DNA from: Sulfuritalea sp.
GTDB lineage: Bacteria; Pseudomonadota; Gammaproteobacteria; Burkholderiales; Rhodocyclaceae
Assembly: GCA_030651305.1 (NCBI GenBank)
Contig: JAUSCI010000068.1
Span: 1 to 32,279, forward strand
DNA: 32,279 bases
Direction of reading: 5' to 3'
The position numbers and the translations under genes were made by a program. Every line of letters begins with the position of its first letter. The stretch's first letter is position 1. Positions 30,177 to 32,279 of the stretch are shown here, one piece after another. Below the pieces are notes generated by a model, which ran no database searches, had not been told where the DNA came from, and saw nothing but the letters and a program-made list of their open reading frames with translations.

Positions 30177-31357
30177 ATCTTTGGCGGCGCGTGTTTCTGC
30201 CTTTCGCCGCGGGCTATTTCTTCTCTTACTTCCTGCGCAACGTGAACGCCGTCATCGCGCCGGAACTGACGCGCGAACTCGGCGTCTCGGCCGCCGACCT
30301 GGGCCTGCTGACCAGCGCCTATCTGCTCGCCTTCGGCGCCGCGCAGCTGCCGCTCGGCCTGGCGCTGGACCGCTACGGCGCGCGTCGCGTCGAAGCCTTG
30401 CTGCTGCTGATCGCCGCCAGCGGCTGCGCATTGTTCGCCGTTGGCAACTCGCTGACCGAACTGGCGATCGCGCGGGCGCTGATCGGGCTGGGTGTGTCGG
30501 CCTGCCTAATGGCCTCGTTCAAGTCTTTCAGCCAGTGGTTCGGCGTCGAGCGCCAGGCCTCGCTCAATGCCGCCATCATGGCCGCGGGCGGCCTGGGTGC
30601 CCTCACCGCATCGACACCGCTGTCCTGGGCGATTCCGCAGTTCGGCTGGCGTACCGTGTTCGTCGCACTCACAGTGGCCGGCATCGCAGCCGCGGCAGGC
30701 ATTTTCAGCACGCCGGAAAAACCTGGCAGCACGCGGCCCGAACCGATGCGCAGCCAGATTGCCGGCCTCGGCGAGGTATTGGCCAGCGGTGTCTTCTGGC
30801 GCTATGCGCCGCTATCGACGCTGAACATCGGCGGTCTGATGGCGCTGCAGGGACTGTGGGCGGTGCCGTGGCTGATGAACTTCTCGGGCCTTTCGCGCAG
30901 CGCGGCCGCTACCCACCTGCTGCTGATGGGCGGCGGCATGCTTGCCGGCTCTCTCGCCATCGCCTTCGGCGTAGCGCCGCTGGCAAGGCGCGGCATAACG
31001 CCGCAACGACTGCTGCAAGCCGGCATGGGGCTGGGCCTGTTTGCCAGCCTGCTCATCGTCCTCGGCACCGGGCCGAGCGAACCGCTCTGGTTCGTGCTGG
31101 GCCTGATCTTTTCGGTCGGCAACCTCTCCTACGCGCTGCTGCAGCGACACTACGCCGTAACGCTGGCCGGCCGCGTGAACACCGCGCTGAACCTGATGGT
31201 TTTCATCGGCGCTTTCTGCATCCAGTGGGGCTTTGGCGCGGCGGTGGATGCCCTGCAGGCCGCCGGCCACGCGCCACGCGCGGCTTACCAGATCACTCTT
31301 GGTGGCCTGCTGGCGCTGCAGGCGACGAGCTGGTTGTGGTTCATCAAGCGGAATTAG
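30173..31357 (+). CDS. Major facilitator superfamily transporter
   Basis: This is a 394-residue protein with about 12 hydrophobic helices. It starts MNLWRRVFLPFAAGYFFSYF followed by LRNVNAVIAPEL, and has the MFS loop 2-3 signature LGLALDRYGARRVEA (~60-74). It resembles the nitrate/sugar-phosphate-antiporter-like branch of MFS, but the substrate is not readable. The ATG at 30173 overlaps the mak stop (ATGA); an alternative ATG six bases upstream is in frame. Coupling to mak makes a sugar cargo possible, which is inference only. Its stop overlaps the priA stop by 4 bp on the opposite strand. Confidence 0.88.
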   Translation: MNLWRRVFLPFAAGYFFSYFLRNVNAVIAPELTRELGVSAADLGLLTSAYLLAFGAAQLPLGLALDRYGARRVEALLLLIAASGCALFAVGNSLTELAIARALIGLGVSACLMASFKSFSQWFGVERQASLNAAIMAAGGLGALTASTPLSWAIPQFGWRTVFVALTVAGIAAAAGIFSTPEKPGSTRPEPMRSQIAGLGEVLASGVFWRYAPLSTLNIGGLMALQGLWAVPWLMNFSGLSRSAAATHLLLMGGGMLAGSLAIAFGVAPLARRGITPQRLLQAGMGLGLFASLLIVLGTGPSEPLWFVLGLIFSVGNLSYALLQRHYAVTLAGRVNTALNLMVFIGAFCIQWGFGAAVDALQAAGHAPRAAYQITLGGLLALQATSWLWFIKRN

Positions 31358-32279
31358 AACTCCAGCGGGTCCACGTCCAGATGCCAGCGCAGGCCACCGG
31401 GCATTTTCATCGCGTAGAGTTGTTCCATCCACTTCGCCAGAAAGGCCTGCAGGGCCGGCCGGTTGACCGATTCGACCAGCAACTGGCCGCGTTCCAGCGT
31501 CATCAGGCGTTGCATTCTCATCGGCACGGGGTCGTAGAGCGTAACGCCGTCGGCCAGCGCTTCGCCGGCACTGCGCGCGGCGGCCAGAAAAGCCAGCGAC
31601 TGCTCCATGCTCCTGGCTTCGGCGCGCAGCATGGCCTGAAAACTGAACGGGGGAAAGCCGGCGATCCTGCGCTCGCCGAGCTGCGAGCGGGCGAAGCGCA
31701 CATAGTCGTGATCGACCAGGGCACGGTACAGCGGATGGTCGGGATATTCGGTCTGGATCAGCACTTCGCCGGGCAGCGCGGCGCGCCCGCTGCGGCCACC
31801 GACCTGCATGAGCTGGGCAAAGAGCCGTTCGGGCGCGCGGAAGTCGGCGGCGAACAGCGCGGCGTCGGCGCCGACCGCGCCGACCAGGGTCAGCAGCGGA
31901 AAGTCGTGGCCCTTGGCCAGCATCTGGGTGCCGACCAGGATGTCGGCCTCACCGGCGTGGATGGTCGCGAGCAGCGCCTGCCATTTCTTCGGCGTGCTCG
32001 CCGAGTCGCGGTCGATGCGCAATACGCGGGCCTCGGGAAAGCGCTCGACCAGCATGGTTTCGAGGCGCTGCGTGCCGCGCCCGAAAGGCAGCAGGTCGAC
32101 GTTGCCGCAATCGGGGCAGGCGCGCGGCACCCGCGTCTCGAAGCCGCAATGGTGGCAGCGCAGGCGCCCATCCGCCAGATGCAGCACCAGGTTGGCGGCG
32201 CAGCGCTGGCAGCGCGAAATCCAGCCGCAGGGCGGGCAGGCCAGCACCGGCGCATAGCCGCGCCGGTTGAGGAACACCA
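31354..32279 (-). CDS. priA: Primosomal helicase PriA, C-terminal part (5' end outside window)
   Basis: The visible ~308 C-terminal residues begin within the helicase core. FLNRRGYAPVLACPPCGWIS leads into the zinc-binding domain with eight cysteines (CPPC, CQRC, CHHC, CPDC), which binds two Zn2+. Helicase motifs follow: GRGTQRLE, RIDRDSAS, ILVGTQMLAKGHDFP and QVGGRSGRA. The C-terminal domain ends MPGGLRWHLDVDPLEF. PriA reloads the replisome at stalled forks. The N-terminal DNA-binding domain and Walker motifs are beyond the window. No defect is visible. Confidence 0.97.
   Translation of the reverse strand, partial: VFLNRRGYAPVLACPPCGWISRCQRCAANLVLHLADGRLRCHHCGFETRVPRACPDCGNVDLLPFGRGTQRLETMLVERFPEARVLRIDRDSASTPKKWQALLATIHAGEADILVGTQMLAKGHDFPLLTLVGAVGADAALFAADFRAPERLFAQLMQVGGRSGRAALPGEVLIQTEYPDHPLYRALVDHDYVRFARSQLGERRIAGFPPFSFQAMLRAEARSMEQSLAFLAAARSAGEALADGVTLYDPVPMRMQRLMTLERGQLLVESVNRPALQAFLAKWMEQLYAMKMPGGLRWHLDVDPLEF

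Noticed and set aside
1-32279. CRISPR arrays, tRNA or rRNA genes
   Set aside because: No regularly spaced direct repeats and no tRNA- or rRNA-like sequences were seen on either strand.

Overview
The window comes from a GC-rich, Gram-negative proteobacterium. I favour a betaproteobacterium of the Rhodocyclales type. The core block metK, lpxL-family acyltransferases, dapF, DUF484 and xerC is an order I recall from that group, and the protein flavours (CysK, Epd, CbpA/CbpM, PriA) fit. I could not confirm the taxon by search. No rRNA, tRNA or CRISPR array was seen.

Layout. 1-1.3 kb: the 3'-truncated metK on the minus strand, behind a structured leader with an attenuator-like terminator. 1.3-4.5 kb: an accessory and decay zone. 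It holds a sucD-like C-terminal remnant, an antitoxin with a 26-codon MazF-like toxin stub, an intact antitoxin/PIN toxin pair, and a lower-GC PD-(D/E)XK nuclease gene bracketed by two inverted copies of a ~220 bp repeat. 4.5-6.5 kb: an MFS transporter and a secreted basic protein of unknown function. 6.6-9.4 kb (minus): a tight operon of a Gfo/Idh dehydrogenase, a DegT aminotransferase and an LpxA-type acyltransferase. It matches the gnnA/gnnB/lpxA arrangement that makes 2,3-diamino (amide-rich) lipid A. Two LpxL-type late acyltransferases lie beside it on the plus strand (9.5 and 11.6 kb). Between those two sit a Phd antitoxin, a truncated PIN toxin and a dCMP-deaminase-like gene.

12.5-15 kb: dapF-DUF484-xerC, then cysK. 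16-19.9 kb: an 88-aa unknown protein, epd, a DEDDy exonuclease, a 73-aa CxxC protein, and an overlapping amiD-cupin-cupin operon. 19.8-23.8 kb (minus): cbpA-cbpM and a Na+/K+-ATPase-like P-type ATPase. The ATPase overlaps the second cupin gene tail to tail. 24-28.8 kb: an AsmA-family protein, then a 45-codon ORF with a strong SD that overlaps a hybrid histidine kinase. 28.8-32.3 kb: a dinD-like pseudogene, a fructokinase (mak) carrying an in-frame palindromic insertion, an MFS transporter, and the C-terminal part of priA (minus, cut by the window edge).

Two themes stand out. The first is envelope chemistry: a probable GlcNAc3N lipid A operon next to late acyltransferases, with a lipoprotein amidase and an AsmA protein elsewhere. 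The second is repeat-driven decay. A dispersed palindromic repeat with core GTCGGCGCTGGCG recurs about ten times, mostly between genes and sometimes inside them. It sits next to several broken genes (sucD stub, mazF stub). A second hairpin-type repeat has been accommodated in frame inside mak.
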